The translations under genes and the position numbers were made by a program. DNA of 64,000 nucleotides, taken from Nissolia schottii. Its lineage: Eukaryota; Streptophyta; Magnoliopsida; Fabales; Fabaceae. The DNA lies in NCBI GenBank assembly GCA_003254905.1, contig QANU01006985.1, forward strand, positions 1 through 64,000, written 5' to 3'. Under the pieces are notes generated by a model. It did not search any database and was not told the DNA's origin. It was given only the letters and a program-made list of their open reading frames with translations. Below are positions 33,309-46,148 of this stretch, in pieces. Every line of letters begins with the position of its first letter. Position 1 is the first letter of the stretch.

Positions 33309-36300
33309 ATGTCTGCAACCGCGAGAACAATGGGGAAGAGGAAGAAGAAGCACGCAGTTGCAGCATGCAGCAAACGGAAATGGAAGCCCAAACCCTCGCG
33401 GCGTGACCTTCACCTTCAACGTTCCGATTCCAACGCAATCTTCGCTCTGTTACTCGCATCCCTCCCCAATCTCCACCTTCCACACTCTCTTCCCCTCATC
33501 AAGAAATGCTTATTCAAAATTCGCCCTTCTCTTCTCTCCCAATCCTCCGTGAGGCCCCTCCTAGCTCTGCTCCCGACTCTCCTCAGCTCGGAGAGCTCCG
33601 AAATCGCGTGCCGCGCGGCGGATATCGTCGGCGCCGCCTCGCTTGTCTCGTTGGAATTGAACGACGAGGTTGCTTCCGATTCCGAAACGCTGAAGGGGTT
33701 GATCTCTCTGTTCGAGAATCCCAATAGAAGAAGGGTTCTGTATTCTGCATGCAATGCCGTATTGGACTTGTCCACTACCAGCTTCGGGAAGCAACAGCTG
33801 CTCAAGTTTTCTGCCCTGGAGAAACTTATGTAAGCATTTGTATTTTGTACAATGAGTTAGTTGCGTTTATTTCATTTCTGATATGGTCTTGAATATGAAA
33901 ATTGATCACTCTGTAGTGTGTAAAGTTTTTGTATGTTACTATTCTAAACACTACGTTGAAAACAATTTGCCAATTTTTATGTGGAAAAAAAGCTTCTTAG
34001 GTTTGGGAATTTTCTGCCTTGGAATTACGTGAATGCTACTTCGCTTGTTCAGTGTGATGGTGAATTGAGCATAGGATCCAATTTTTTGAATGACAAAACG
34101 GTTGACACTCCGTAGGTTTGTATTTCTGCAGATTTTCAAGTGTGTAGAATCCGTCTCTTTGTGGTCTGAGGGTAATGATGGTTTCGGCTCTCTTAAGATT
34201 GGGATTAAGGAAGATAAACTTTCTGCGGGGTTTCTCAGTGCAACCGCCGTTCTCATCAATGCCTGCGAAATTGAGCAACTGCAAAGTATCCCGAGAAGCC
34301 TTTCTGAAGTGTTCCGGAGGCTTTTAAAAGAAATATGGGCGAAAGTAAGTGATCAAGTGGTAATGAATGGTGCCATGGAATCTAATGAAGAAGGACATCT
34401 ATGTAAATGCAACATTGGAATTGGTAATCTTGCAGAAAGCATCTTTAGGCTTCCCTTCTATGCTTCTCAACTTGCTGTCTCTCTGCCATTTGAAGTGGTC
34501 CAAGCTGGTCTTTTCGGCAAAAATGATACTAGTTTTGAAGATTTTTTATCAACCTACTGGGAAGTTTCACCCTTTCCTTTACAAGGGACATCAAAGGATC
34601 CAATTATGTATGATATGTTTAGCCCATTTATAAAATCTTTGAGTTGTACTGGGAGTGTTTCTTCCCTTATTTCTTCAATTCTCCGAGGTCTAGTGTCTTG
34701 TTTTCCTATTGCCTCAGATGAACAAAACATCTTCAATTTTCTTAATGAGGTGAAAGATAGACTGGGTTGTCCTATAATCTACCAGCAGGATATACGAATT
34801 GTAAAAACAGAAAGGGAATCGAGAAAAGAGATTCATTATTTTCCTGACTTACATCCAGGCTGCATTAAGGAACCTCAGTATTTTACTATTGATGATGTCT
34901 TAAAGTGTGGCCAAGCTTATAAAGAGGGTTATACTGTTGCCTTGCGTGGTTTGGAGTTTCGCTATGAGAGCATTGCTGCTATTGCAGAAACATTGGCACT
35001 TATGTTTGGGCAACCTTCAGTAGGTGCCAATTTGTATTTAACACCACCTAATTCTCAAGGGTTGGCTTGTCATTTCGATGACCACTGTGTATTTGTATGC
35101 CAGATTTTTGGTTCTAAGCAGTGGACGATATTTTCTCAACCTAGTCAGCATCTACCCCGCTTGTATGATGTTCTACATGCTTCTGATATTGACTGTACTA
35201 AAGCTGGTAGAAGAGAGTTCTTTCTCAGGGAGGGTGATGTATTATATATCCCCAGAGGTTTTCCTCATGAAGCTTGTACAAACTCTGGTGTTAGTGATGG
35301 TTCTCCTGGATTTTCTTTGCACCTCACACTTAGCATTGAGGTTGAACCTCCTTTCGAGTAAGTAAAAGTTAACTTTGACTATTTTTTCTATTAGTGCTGG
35401 TGCTGAAGATATATGCTGGTTTTTGTGTTGCGTTTGAGCAAAATGCTTTTACTAATATAGTATTTCTGAATTTTGTCTTGAGCACAAACTTTTTCATGTT
35501 TAGAATGCAAGCAGTCTAGTTCAGGTATTTAGTATGATAAATTAGATGTTGTCTATTTGGTTAGCCAAGCACTCATGTGTAGATCCACTGGAGGAAGGAT
35601 TGAAATGGCTCAAACTCAATCTTTCATGACTATGGGTGAAGTTTGTCTGTAAACTGCCAAATATAATGTGCCTATAGTATGCGATTCTGTTACACACCTT
35701 CCAGCACTATTCTAGGAGGAAGAGCCGAATTAAGGGGGGGAGTTAATTCAGAATATTTGAATTGTTTAATCAATAAAAGTTGATTGTTAGATAAATCAGG
35801 AAAGGAATCAGTTAGGTGAGGATTATTAGGGAAAAGAGATATTAGGAGAGAATTATGGCCAACCCATGATTTCCTCTCACAATTTCAGTATAAGAAAGAT
35901 CCTTGGGGTGAGAAATATTCATTCAGAACTTTGGATAGGACTAGGGGACCAAGGGATCCATTAATTCCCAGGATTATTTCTTATTTTTCTGTTCTCTAAT
36001 TTTCGGCCCAGGCCATTATTGTTTCAGTTCTGTACAGAAATTCCCTACTGGAATTTCTGAATTATTAATAAAATACCAGTAATTTCAGCAAGCTATTTTT
36101 AATTGATACCAGTTCTTACAGATTCAAATGCGGTTAATTAATAATTTTAATGCTTATTGCTTAGAATGATTAATTCAATGATACAACATATGTTTTCACC
36201 AACATTTCTTGATTATACCATCATCATTTTTACTTTGATTTCTCCCAATGGAAAACTAGAAACTGTGTTCTGAAAAAGAGAAGTATTATCTACATTACAC

Positions 36301-38069
36301 ATTCCTACTCGTCCGCCATGGTTGGCAAGCATGATTGATTTCAGAATTTCCAGATCTCTAAACCGTTACTGTAATGGTTAGTTCTTGATGCTTTCGTCCC
36401 CATCCAGTCAAAGCTGGTCCATCTTTGACTGATCAGTACTAGTAGGTCTTCTGTCCTTGACAATGGCCATAAGTTTGATTGGTTGGTTATCAAATACAGT
36501 TGGGAGTAGAGGACATCCTATTGGCCAAACCAATAATACTGCCACGGTTTGGTTTGTTGTAACATCATAAAGCCTGGCCTGTGGCAACATTGTTTACCAC
36601 TTATTCCTTGGCAATTAGTCCTTAAATTTTTCATTGATGCCAAGAATTATGAATACATTATTTTCATTTACTTTATTATTTCTTTTATTTCCTTAAAGTT
36701 GAGCATGAATAGTGCTCTATGTTGATTGATATAAAATTTATTTATTTATTTTATGATAGATGTTTTATTTAATAGAGTACTAAAACAATGCATGTGGAAT
36801 GGCCCACACTAAAATGAATTATTAAATTAGACAAAATTGTCTGCAGGAAATAGGGGCAAGCTTTCAGACCTGTGTCTTTGGAAAGCTAATCCATGGATCA
36901 GTGTTTCCAGTATTTTAATGTAATAATGAGTTCTATGTCAATTATTACCCTATTGATAAGTATGAGTATATAATTGTCAAACTTTCATCTTGCTGTTGGT
37001 GTGTCTCCCAATCCCACATGAATACTGACTTTGGGAATTTACTGTTTGGTTAATGAGAGATGTGTTATACTAGGTTTCTGTTATTTGGGAAGATTAATCA
37101 TTAGGTACTCCTTTAATTTAGTGAATTGTGTTCTATTTCATTATGAATTTCCTTTTCCTTTGATTTATGGGATAGCTAGATTGTAAGTAATGGTTTTTTT
37201 CCCTCTCTATGTAAACGTCTTTTTTCCGTTGATTGTATGGGAATGCTACACTGTAAGTTATTTTTGGAACTCATACTGATGATTTGTACCTGCCAATGAG
37301 AGTGGTAAGCGAAGATACTTTAAGTGCTAAGGCGGCATATACCATGAGTTAATATTGCAACTCCACCATTGCAAATGAAAGATTGTTCGTACTTCGTAGA
37401 TTTATCAATATTGTGGTCATGTTAAGATTGGCTTGTTATCTCTGACGATTTTATATCATTCACCACAGGTGGGAAGGGATGGCTCATTTTGCACTTCATT
37501 GCTGGAGTGAAAACCGGAAAAGACCTTGTTATGACTTGAATTCTGTGTCTCAAAAACTTGATCTTGCGTCTGTTAACCTGTTACATGTTGCTATTGGGAT
37601 CATTAGCAATCTTGATCCTATCTTTCGGAAAGCATGCTTGACTGCTGCAATCACCTTGCAGTCAGATGTTTATAATAGGCTTGTTCAGAGTCAGAGGAAC
37701 ATTTTTCTGCACTTAATTGATAAAATTCGTATTGAATCTAGATTCTTGGAAGTGCTGAATTGCATAGAGGTTGCAATTCGGAAAAATGAAGACCCATTTC
37801 AGCGAATCCATTGGCTTTGGGTTCATCTGGAAAAAGGGACCAGCAATGTATACAACGCAAATAGATCTTTCATTAGTGAAGACATACTCTCGATGTGTGA
37901 CCAACACAAGGACAAATTAGAAGCTACTTTTCTTAATGTGAAGTCCGCCTTTTGTAGTGAGGTTGTATTTGAGGATGTGGTAAAAAGTCACACGATGCTG
38001 CTTCAGAAGTATAGAAAGACTAGAAAACAATATATTAATGGAATGGTTTCACTCCATGATAAATTGTAA
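33309..38069 (+). CDS. JmjC/cupin 2-oxoglutarate oxygenase, NO66/MINA53-like
   Basis: Exons 33309-33829, 34116-35357 and 37469-38069; 2364 nt, 787 aa, in phase. Relatives are Fe(II)/2-oxoglutarate oxygenases (ribosomal-protein histidyl hydroxylases, some reported as histone demethylases), nuclear or nucleolar. The N-terminus has a basic GKRKKKH stretch fitting nuclear/nucleolar import, then a helical region. The cupin core starts near LHPGCIKEPQYFTIDDVL; the iron triad is His493 and Asp495 in CHFDDHCVFVCQIFGSKQW and His558 in IPRGFPHEA. A helical C-terminal extension follows in exon 3. Length exceeds most NO66 proteins because of the long N-terminal region. The acceptor at 34115 is required by phase; the better-looking one at 34131 would give a stop. 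An ATG at 33330 (MGKRKKK) is an alternative start. Confidence 0.85.
35784..36089 (+). mobile_element. Possible solo LTR in JmjC intron 2
   Basis: Begins 'tgttagataaatcagg', ends 'taatttcagca', and has 'attattaataaaatacc' near the end, like the polyadenylation part of an LTR. There are no coding parts and no exact target duplication. It accounts for some of the unusually large (2.1 kb) intron. Confidence 0.3.
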
Positions 38070-38392
38070 TACTAATTTTTATTTTGACTAGTTGGGTCAG
38101 GGAATAGATGAAGATAATAATAACCTTGTGATCTGTCTCTGATATCAATAGTACTAGTCTTACTGTCATTTCATTAGGTTTAGTTTGTTTCCATAAGCTA
38201 TAGCTTACTGGTTATGTTGAAGCTAATATGTTGAACAAACTGCATTAGCAATGAAAATGTATCATTTGATCACCTTAACATATAAACAAAACTTTCTTTA
38301 TCTGCACATATAATACATCACACTTTCATATAGATAAGAACTAGGATACATGTCTGCATAAATCTCTCACCAATCAAAATTAAAGCTGCAGC

Positions 38393-38879
38393 CTATGGTT
38401 TGGGATGTTTAGGGGTTGGATGAGTTGTTACTCCATGGTAGTCTATATGATAGATAAGATCATGAGGACTGTAACTGTTGCTGGTATGTTCTAGTGCCAT
38501 GGAATCTTCCTCGGCAGGGTTACTTTCCACTGCCTCATCTGCTACCTGCATTTTATGCTGCCATGTTCCAGGAATCAATGGAAACAAAAATGAAAGAAGT
38601 GTTTGGGCAGAAGGTAGAAGGCTAGTAGATTTTTCCTTCTATATGCTACATTCTATATATGATCTTACCTTTCTGCATTTTTTACTGTCTTAGGTAAATA
38701 ACTGGGGATAAACATACCTGGGCGTGGTGATACTTGTGATCGTGGGCAAGGCCTGAAAAGCTCAACTTTCGAGTTGGCATCATGGCATCTTGAGAAGAGC
38801 TTGTGCGTTGAGAGAGGAAGATGAAATGTAGAGAGAATGTGAGAAGGCAGTATAGAAGGAAGATTGAAGAACTCATCAT
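38393..38879 (-). CDS. Small secreted peptide precursor, RGF/GLV/CLEL-like
   Basis: Two exons (minus), 38718-38879 and 38393-38545, 315 nt, 104 aa; the junction is phase 0. The first 25 or so residues (SSSIFLLYCLLTFSLHFIF) are a signal peptide. The middle is variable and polar with an acidic part (PAEEDSMALEH). The C-terminus is YHIDYHGVTTHPTPKHPKP. An Asp-Tyr pair (a tyrosine sulfation signal) followed by a His/Pro-rich tail is the layout of RGF/GOLVEN/CLEL peptides, which guide root meristem growth and gravitropism after export. The tail lacks the exact PP.HN ending of classic members, so it may be a divergent member or another sulfated-peptide family. The start is either of two adjacent ATGs. 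Confidence 0.65.
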
Positions 38880-39107
38880 GAAAAGTTAGGTTTGCAACCC
38901 ATAGGGTAAGTTGTTGATTACTTTAAGATCATTATATAGAAGAGCATGGAAGTCTATTTCAGAAGGAATTGATGAGGAAAGAGAATGTGTGAGAGAGAGA
39001 GAGAGAGTATGCAATTATTGATTAAGGAGCTGGGAAACATGTTTCACCCTACATGCCCACGGTTCTGTTGGTTATGTTGGACTAGCTTTCTCTCACCGTT
39101 TTTACTT

Positions 39108-39142
<35 letters not shown>

Positions 39143-40079
39143 GTTACATGGGGTCTATTCTCTCACAGGTAGTACAGAGCAGGTGAACAAAGAAAAGAAG
39201 TTTAGATCACGTGTATGTCTCATGCCAAAAGAAACCACACTGCTACATAATGAACCCATATTTTGTCGTCAACAATAAAGGCTGGTTCTGATATGTCACC
39301 CTTTGGCTGCTCTATATTTCTCTTGATCCCTTAATCCTCTCCTAAAATCTCTCGGATTTTGTTGGCATCTGAAGACACTTATTGATTGCTGTAATTTAAT
39401 CTGTGTAACTAGGATTCTCTTACATTTTCAACTGTGGCATGTCTCGTCGTACCTTCATTTCATTTTCATCGACATTATTGAGTGTCCGGCAAGGCAACCG
39501 ACGTATCCACTATACACATCATTGCTAATTCTATTTGGTTTTGACAAAGGATGATTTATATATTTAAGATGGGTGTTCACGCTCTACCAATTCCAATGAA
39601 GCATCGACAGTTATGTAATTTAATTGATGAGTTAGTTACATTGGATCGTGTTGAAAATATAGTGCATCGAGGCGCAACAAGGAAACAGATACATAAAGTG
39701 AGCATGTTTTGATCTCCTTTATTTTTTCCTAATTCATGACATTCCGTGACCATTTTTCTCATGTAGGGATGTGTTATGTGTAACCCAAAATCTAAGCAAA
39801 GTAGTGAAAGTTCGCCTTTCCACGCCTATTTCACGATACTAGTTTTGAAACAACCAGACATAATTTGGACATTATGGGTCTACACCACATGGACCAAATT
39901 ACCTAACAGGCTAACATAGCGTGAGAGTGGCAAAGTACAATAACAATGAACCCTCATGAGTCGTGGCCCAAGGTGAGTCAGTCAAGTGACTAAGCAACTA
40001 AAATATCATACACTTCATACCAAAAAGAAAAGAGAAAAAAAAATCATACACTTTGAGATCAAACTTTTTTTTTTTGAGT
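38880..40079. other. Intergenic stretch with microsatellites
   Basis: Includes the peptide gene's promoter flank, a (GA)n run (38991-39006) and a (CT)n run (39113-39140) forming complementary purine/pyrimidine tracts about 110 bases apart. No gene is supported; the 97-codon plus-strand frame at 38985 is largely built from those runs. Confidence 0.55.
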
Positions 40080-40255
40080 TAATGCTCATTTTAGCATTTG
40101 AAATTGAAAATTCGAGTCAATGTAATTTTTGAAATTTAAAAATTGATTATCTAATCCTTAAAATGATAAGAAGTAAGTCAAATTAGTCATTTGATTTATT
40201 ATAATCATTATTTTGTCACCTTTTTTTTATGATTTATCATATTAAATGAAGTTGT
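40080..40255. mobile_element. 'aatgctcattttagt' repeat family, copy B (partial)
   Basis: Matches the left arm of copy A (7221-7656): 'taatgctcattttagc', 'ttcgagtcaatgtaattttt', 'aagtcaaattagtcat' and the following 'ttattataatcattattttg' occur in the same order. No right arm was found, so the copy is truncated. Confidence 0.55.
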
Positions 40256-43200
40256 GACAACTAGAGCTGCAAATGAATTGTGCAAATTAAATATGGAGTT
40301 ACCGGAGCTTCTCCCGTTACAAATAAAATTATGGTAATAACAGAGATCCATTTTACGCTCTATTTGATTTGATGCCCCATCCAGACCCGTTTTGGGCTCA
40401 ATCTGTCCATATGGCCTATGCGGCCACATCAATATACTACCATAGTTTTATTTTATGACCTTTCACTGACTTATATAGTTAAATGAGTGTTACCAAATCT
40501 TATTAACCGCACAATTTACGAGTTGCCTATGGTTATGTTATCTCTTCTTAACATGCTCAATGTCAAGTCCAATTATGATAAGTACCTCCATCTTCGTCTG
40601 TTTCGTTTGTTAAGTATGTTCTTTATCTGCTTAAACTTTACATTTTATCACTTTTATTGATTTGAGTGATAGTACCTTTTGTAAGTACCACCCCAATAAT
40701 TTCAAGAAGGCCTTCAATGCTTAAGCAGATTGGATGATCCCAACAATTATCCAAGGAATCGATAATCTTGGTTGGAACAACATACAAATTAAAAAAAAAA
40801 AGAAAGGAGTAACCTAAATAATTATACAAAGTAAACAAAATTTGACAAAATCACTCCTTTCTTAATTTTTTTTTAAAAAAGGTTATATTGCTACTAATCT
40901 CTTTTTCTTATCATTAACATCCTTTAATATCATAACTTATTAGTCACAAAGAAAAATGTTATTTATATTTTGATATTCAAAATAGATGGATAAATTGAAA
41001 CCGTAATGATAATTTGTATAATTACTCTAAAATTAATGGTTCATAATGTTTCTCAATCATGCAAATATTTTTTTCATTAAAATTATATCTAATGATAATT
41101 AAAATGTGAGTTAATATAATGTTACAATTATGCATAAAATATCTTTTTACTCGTAAAGTTAAAAGTCTCCCAAACTTTATATGCCTTAAGATGGTATCCA
41201 CACATATATATGACACATTACATCCCTAGTTAAAATTTGAGAAGGTGGGTACCAACCAACCAGATCCTACAACAAAAATGATTCCACCAAGTTATTAAGA
41301 TGGTACCATTGCTATAGCTCGGCTCACACACTACTTTGGCTGCCACTTTTGGAATTGGGCGCCCTACAAGAGTAGGAGAAGAAGAAGAAGAAATTAGTGT
41401 CACAAGCAAGCAGATAATTAGGTCACTCCGCCGCCAGCTGCAATCAATGGCGTTGTGCTAAAAGTTGCTCCTAATTTTTATAGGGCATACCCCTCTAATA
41501 TCTCTCTTGCAACATGTGCCCAATTATTTATATGATTGCTAATTTACTCCATCTTTTGTACGAGCAGTCGGGTACATTATTAATATCTTAGTAATATAGC
41601 CGTAGGTCCATTGTTCTCATGTGATAAGATCATGTGCGATTTTTATTATCAATTTTTATATTATTTATGTTATGTATGAATCTTATATTTTAAATTGATA
41701 ATAAAAAATTATATGTTATTTTTTCATCTGAAAATTATGTTATTTTTCATTATTTTCTTTCAAGAATGTGTGGCGGTATAATTGGAAGGGGAGATAGACG
41801 TGTCATGTTATTTAATTATGTGCATACATGCTCTCTTATTATTGATTTTGCACTTTTTTTTTAGAAAAAATCTATCACTTTTAAATAGATAGTATATTAC
41901 AATGATAAAAACGTACATATGATTGACACGATAGGGTTCTTTTCCAAGTGCAGGGTATTATAACAATTTTCAAGAATGATGTTTTTGTCATGTTTGATTC
42001 ATTTCAACTATTTATAGAGGAAGCCTCTAAATTTATTCCTAACAAAATAATTATCAGATAAATCTGTTTTTATCTTTTGGAAATGAAAATTCTTTAGTAT
42101 AACCATTGAGAATTAAATCTTGGTAAACTTAATACTTTTAGTGACTAATATATGTCTGTATGGAAATTATTTCTCAAAGATTAAACTAGCTCTAAAAGCA
42201 CTTATTGACCCTCATATTTTTTAATTCTTAAGAGCTACGTTAGGAGTTTTCATTCCTTAATTAGGGACGAATTTGTCCAGTAATGATTTTGTTACGGAGT
42301 AATTTGAGGCTTCGCTCTTATTTATAAGACAAACTTTATTTGAGCATAAAAATATAAATATAAAATTATTTTATAAAAATACTTGTTTAATATAGAAGCT
42401 TGTAATTTTTATCTTAAATGTTGGGGTCATTGGATCAACTAGGCTCAAATCGAACTAAACCAAACTAATTATTATAATTTAGATTTGAATTTGTGATTTT
42501 TCAACCCGATCACTCAAACATCCAACCCAATTATTCAATCAAATATTCAAAGTTTTGCTCTTATTTTTTTAACAATGGAGTCATTTTTTATCTTCTTTAT
42601 TTATATTTATTTCAAAATTTATTACATATTTACTATATCATGATTATTATTAGTTATGAGGGCAAAATACATTTCTTTATTGCATTCCAACTAATCTAGT
42701 TTGAATAGAGAAGATTTATCTTACTTTTAATTTTTTTCTATACAAAATTCGAATATAAGACCTTTTTGGATTTGTCTATAACTTGTTTATCTACAAAAAA
42801 ATTTCTTATATAATCTAATTAATTATTAGTTTAGTGTTTAATATGAGAGATTTTTATGTTAAAAGATAAAACAGACCAAAAATCTCTTTAAAAATTAAAT
42901 TAGTAATAAATATTCTTACATTAAGTTACAAGTTAATATGTAAATCATTATTACGTATATTTTTATTGTATAAATTTATTAAAAAAAATTTATCGTAAAA
43001 ACTTAAATTTGACTAATTTATATGTTAAATCTAAATTTAAATTATGACATTATTCTTTTTTATTTATTTAAACAAATAAAACTAATTGAACGTTTAGCAA
43101 ACCAAACCCAAATAAATAATGCACTGATATATAGCTCAATTATTATTACGGCTATACCTGTCCTGCTTGAGCAAGAATGTTGCTGCAAGATACAAGCACC

Positions 43201-43400
43201 AACTTGCATATGATTAAAGGCATGCAGCTACTCATATAATAATGATGATCACTCTCTCCATACATACATATTTTTTACAATACACTCTCCATGTTCTTTG
43301 TTAAATACTAGTATAACATATCTGTTGAGCATGTATACAATAAAAAAATAAATCTTACCACTTTTTATCGTATGTCATTGCAAATAAAAAAAATACTTGG
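40256..43400. other. AT-rich intergenic stretch
   Basis: No gene is recognised. 40265-40440 has a block ('gccccatccagacccgtttt', 'ctcccgttac') resembling the ends of common plant DNA transposons, with no coding capacity. 41240-41470 is slightly GC-richer. The remainder is low-complexity AT DNA. Confidence 0.5.
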
Positions 43401-44330
43401 AGTATACAAAAAAATAAAAAAGTATTTATTAAGTGTGCACTAACATTAAATATTAATTTTTTTTCTCCTCCACTCACTCTCCCTCTCTCACACTCTTCTC
43501 ATTCTCCTCTCCTTCGTTTTTTTGTTTTTTCACTCCAATCACACACTCTCATTTTATTTTTGTTCAGTTATTTCACACTATTTTTTTTCATTTTGCTGTT
43601 TTCTACTTCTCTATTTTCTCTTTTCTTGTTCCTTTCTTTTTTGGTTTCTTGTTTCTTTATTCATTTACGCCCTTTTTTTGGAGGTTCGTCTTCATTTTTT
43701 TCTTTTTCTTAGGACGTTATGGAGAACATAAACGAAGATATTATTCTCTGATCCATGTTGTTTTATAATTTTTGTAATGTTTTTGTGTAGTGTAATGTTT
43801 GTTTATTTGTGTTGTAACGTTTGTTTATGAGTGTTGTAGTGTTTGTTTATTTATTCGTTTCTGTGTGGTGTAATGTTTGTTCATGTGTAGTGTAATGTTT
43901 GTTCATGAGTTTGTAACTTTTATTTTAGAGTGTTGTAATATTTGTTTATTTATAATGTAATGTTTATTTATTAGAGAGTATGAGAGAGAGTGTCTTCGCT
44001 GTTTAATTTGTGCGATGTCTCATTTTATTTTATTTTTTGTGTTTTATAATGTTTGTTAATTTGTTCTTTAACATTTGTTCATCTGTTTTGGAGTGTTTGT
44101 TTATGAGAAAACGTGAATGCACGCATTTTAGAATGTGAATGAGGATCAAAAAGAGAGTGTGACAATTACTTTTCAGCATTTAATATGCCTTAGGTCTTGT
44201 TTTATTTCGCTTCTGTTCGTGAAAATGTTTGTTTATCAGTTTTGTAATATTTATTCATCTGTGTATAAAATTTTTGTTCACGTATCTATAATATTTGATA
44301 GACAACTAATAAATATTTTTTAGTGTACAA
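43401..44330. mobile_element. About 0.9-kb element with inverted termini and internal 'tgtaatgtttgtt' repeats
   Basis: The reverse complement of the right end ('ttgtacactaaaaaatattt' then 'attagttgtc') pairs imperfectly with the left end ('tatacaaaaaaataaaaaag' then 'tatttattaagtgtgc'). Between them, from about 43770 to 44000 and scattered to 44290, a unit of about 22 bases built on 'tgtaatgtttgttcatgtgt' recurs about ten times with drift. Both the 'tgtacactaaaaaatat' terminus and 'gtaatgtttgt' also occur in the 21558-21772 MITE, so this may be a longer relative. No protein is encoded. Confidence 0.45.
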
Positions 44331-44845
44331 GTTAGAGAGAGAGAGAGAGAGAGAGAGGACATAACAAATTAATATTATACATGCCTTCAAATGTTTAATT
44401 TACCCAAATGAGAGTTTGCCTTTTGCCTTAGGCAAGTACTATATTATTCTTCACCCCTTGAGCCGTTTCTTGAATACACAGCAATTGACTAGAAACGCTA
44501 AATCTTGATCAGGCTGGTCCAACCTCAATAATTACGCAATTAACAACGCCTAATTAATCATACCTCTAATTCCCTAACTAAAACAGTATACTAGTTCACA
44601 TACTTAGTTTTATGTCAACTAATCAGTTGCTAAACCATTAACTCAAAGTTAATGCTAGTCTATGTCACTAAAATGCCCCTCATAGCTCATAGTCCCTACA
44701 AATCACACATGGAACGCATGTCTTCCAATATGGGGGTAATATTGTCACCGGGACCATTTTTAGGATTAGCAGTTATAATTTATGCATCTTCATTATTTGG
44801 TTTAACTTTTTTCCGCTTACCTGTTTTGGGCCAATCAGACTTCCA

Positions 44846-44888
<43 letters not shown>

Positions 44889-44900
44889 CATTTCATGTAG
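44331..44900. other. Intergenic or intronic DNA left of the PTM-like exon
   Basis: Contains a (GA)n run (44333-44357) and a (TA)n run (44850-44884). The open frame at 44652-44900 ends in the TA run and has no recognised domain. If the PTM-like exon is part of a longer gene, this would be its intron, but no upstream exon of that gene is visible. Confidence 0.4.
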
Positions 44901-45512
44901 GAATCTTAACTGGGAATTATTGGACCAGCTCACATGGCCGATTTTCATGGCCGAGTACCTTCTGATTCATGGTTCAGGATTTAAAACTGCTTGTAATCTT
45001 AACTACTCAATTTTCAAAACTGACTACTTCAAACAGCCTGCCGGTGTGAAGGTTGAGATTCTTCAGTACCTTTGTGATGATCTGATTGAAGCAGAAGCAA
45101 TAAGATCTGAGCTTAACAGAAGATCATTGGTAACTGAGAACAGTGTGGGTTTTGATCAGAATATTTATTTTGACACTTGCAAGAAAAGAAGAGCTGTAAC
45201 AGATGCGTTTGGTGGCTCTAGCTTGACTGAGGAGATTGTGGATGACACAACTGACTGGAACAGTGATGAATGTTGCCTTTGTAAAATGGATGGTAATTTA
45301 ATATGCTGTGATGGTTGCCCTTCTGCATTCCACTCCAGGTGTGTGGGAATTGCAAGTGACAATCTGCCTGAAGGAGACTGGTATTGCCCTGAGTGTGCAA
45401 TTGGAGCACACAGAGCTTGGATGAAATCACGAAGGTCACTTCGAGGAGCAGACTTGTTAGGGACTGATATTGATGGTCGTCTTTATTTTAACAGCTATGG
45501 CTACCTGTTAGT
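44901..45512 (+). CDS. Partial DDT/PHD-finger protein, PTM-like (single internal exon)
   Basis: One exon of 612 nt with a good acceptor ('tttcatgtag') and donor (GT|GTAAGT). It reads NLNWELLDQLTWPIFMAEYL, then VKVEILQYLCDDLIEAEAIR (the WHIM-type helices after a DDT domain), then a C4HC3 PHD finger: CCLCKMDGNLICCDGCPSAF, CVG...GDWYCPEC, then LLGTDIDGRLYFNSYGYLLV. This order is that of plant PTM, a PHD factor reported in chloroplast-to-nucleus signalling, and related DDT-PHD proteins. There is no start codon, no DDT exon before it and no following exon before the N gap. The reading frame is intact. It may be a gene fragment, a captured exon, or a real gene cut by misassembly. Confidence 0.8.
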
Positions 45513-45703
45513 GTAAGTGTGTATTTATGCCATTTTTTCTGGATAAACCTTCATGTAAATGCCTCCACGACTTGTTTTCTACTCTTTTGTTGCCAAATAT
45601 TCTTTGATAAGTGACATCAAACTCTTTTATGGGAATCAGCCTTTCAACTTTCAGTTGGAAGTTTAGGCTGCTTGCATGCTTGGTCCACTGTTATTCACTT
45701 TCC

Positions 45704-45815
45704 NNNNNNNNNNNNNNNNNNNNNNNNNNNNNNNNNNNNNNNNNNNNNNNNNNNNNNNNNNNNNNNNNNNNNNNNNNNNNNNNNNNNNNNNNNNNNNNNN
45801 NNNNNNNNNNNNNNN
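45704..45815. other. Assembly gap (112 N)
   Basis: A run of N separates the PTM-like exon and its downstream intron sequence from the HD-Zip gene. The sequence after it starts with a T homopolymer. The true distance and even the adjacency of the two sides are unknown. Confidence 0.98.
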
Positions 45816-46148
45816 TTTTTTTTTTCCCCCTCTTCTTCTAATTTATATTTATATATATATTTCTAGAACTTCATTTTCCTCCTTTTTTTTTTTTTAAATT
45901 TGGGCTGATATTATTAGCTATTTCATAAATTAATTTTATTTTTGTGGGTGCTAATTAATCAAACTGCATGCTGCACGGCACTATAAGGCATGTAACATAT
46001 AGTAGTATTATATATTTTTGTTGCCAATATCATTCATGTTGTACGCATATATTTTACAGTTTTGCTTTTCATTTATTTATTTATTTATTTATTTCAACGG
46101 GTGCTAATTTATGCGTTGGTTTTTGTTGCACATGATATTTAAATGTAG

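Noticed and set aside
44652-44900. 82-codon plus-strand frame with a hydrophobic part just before the PTM-like exon
   Set aside because: It runs into the (TA)n tract and matches no family I know; it lies where an intron is expected.
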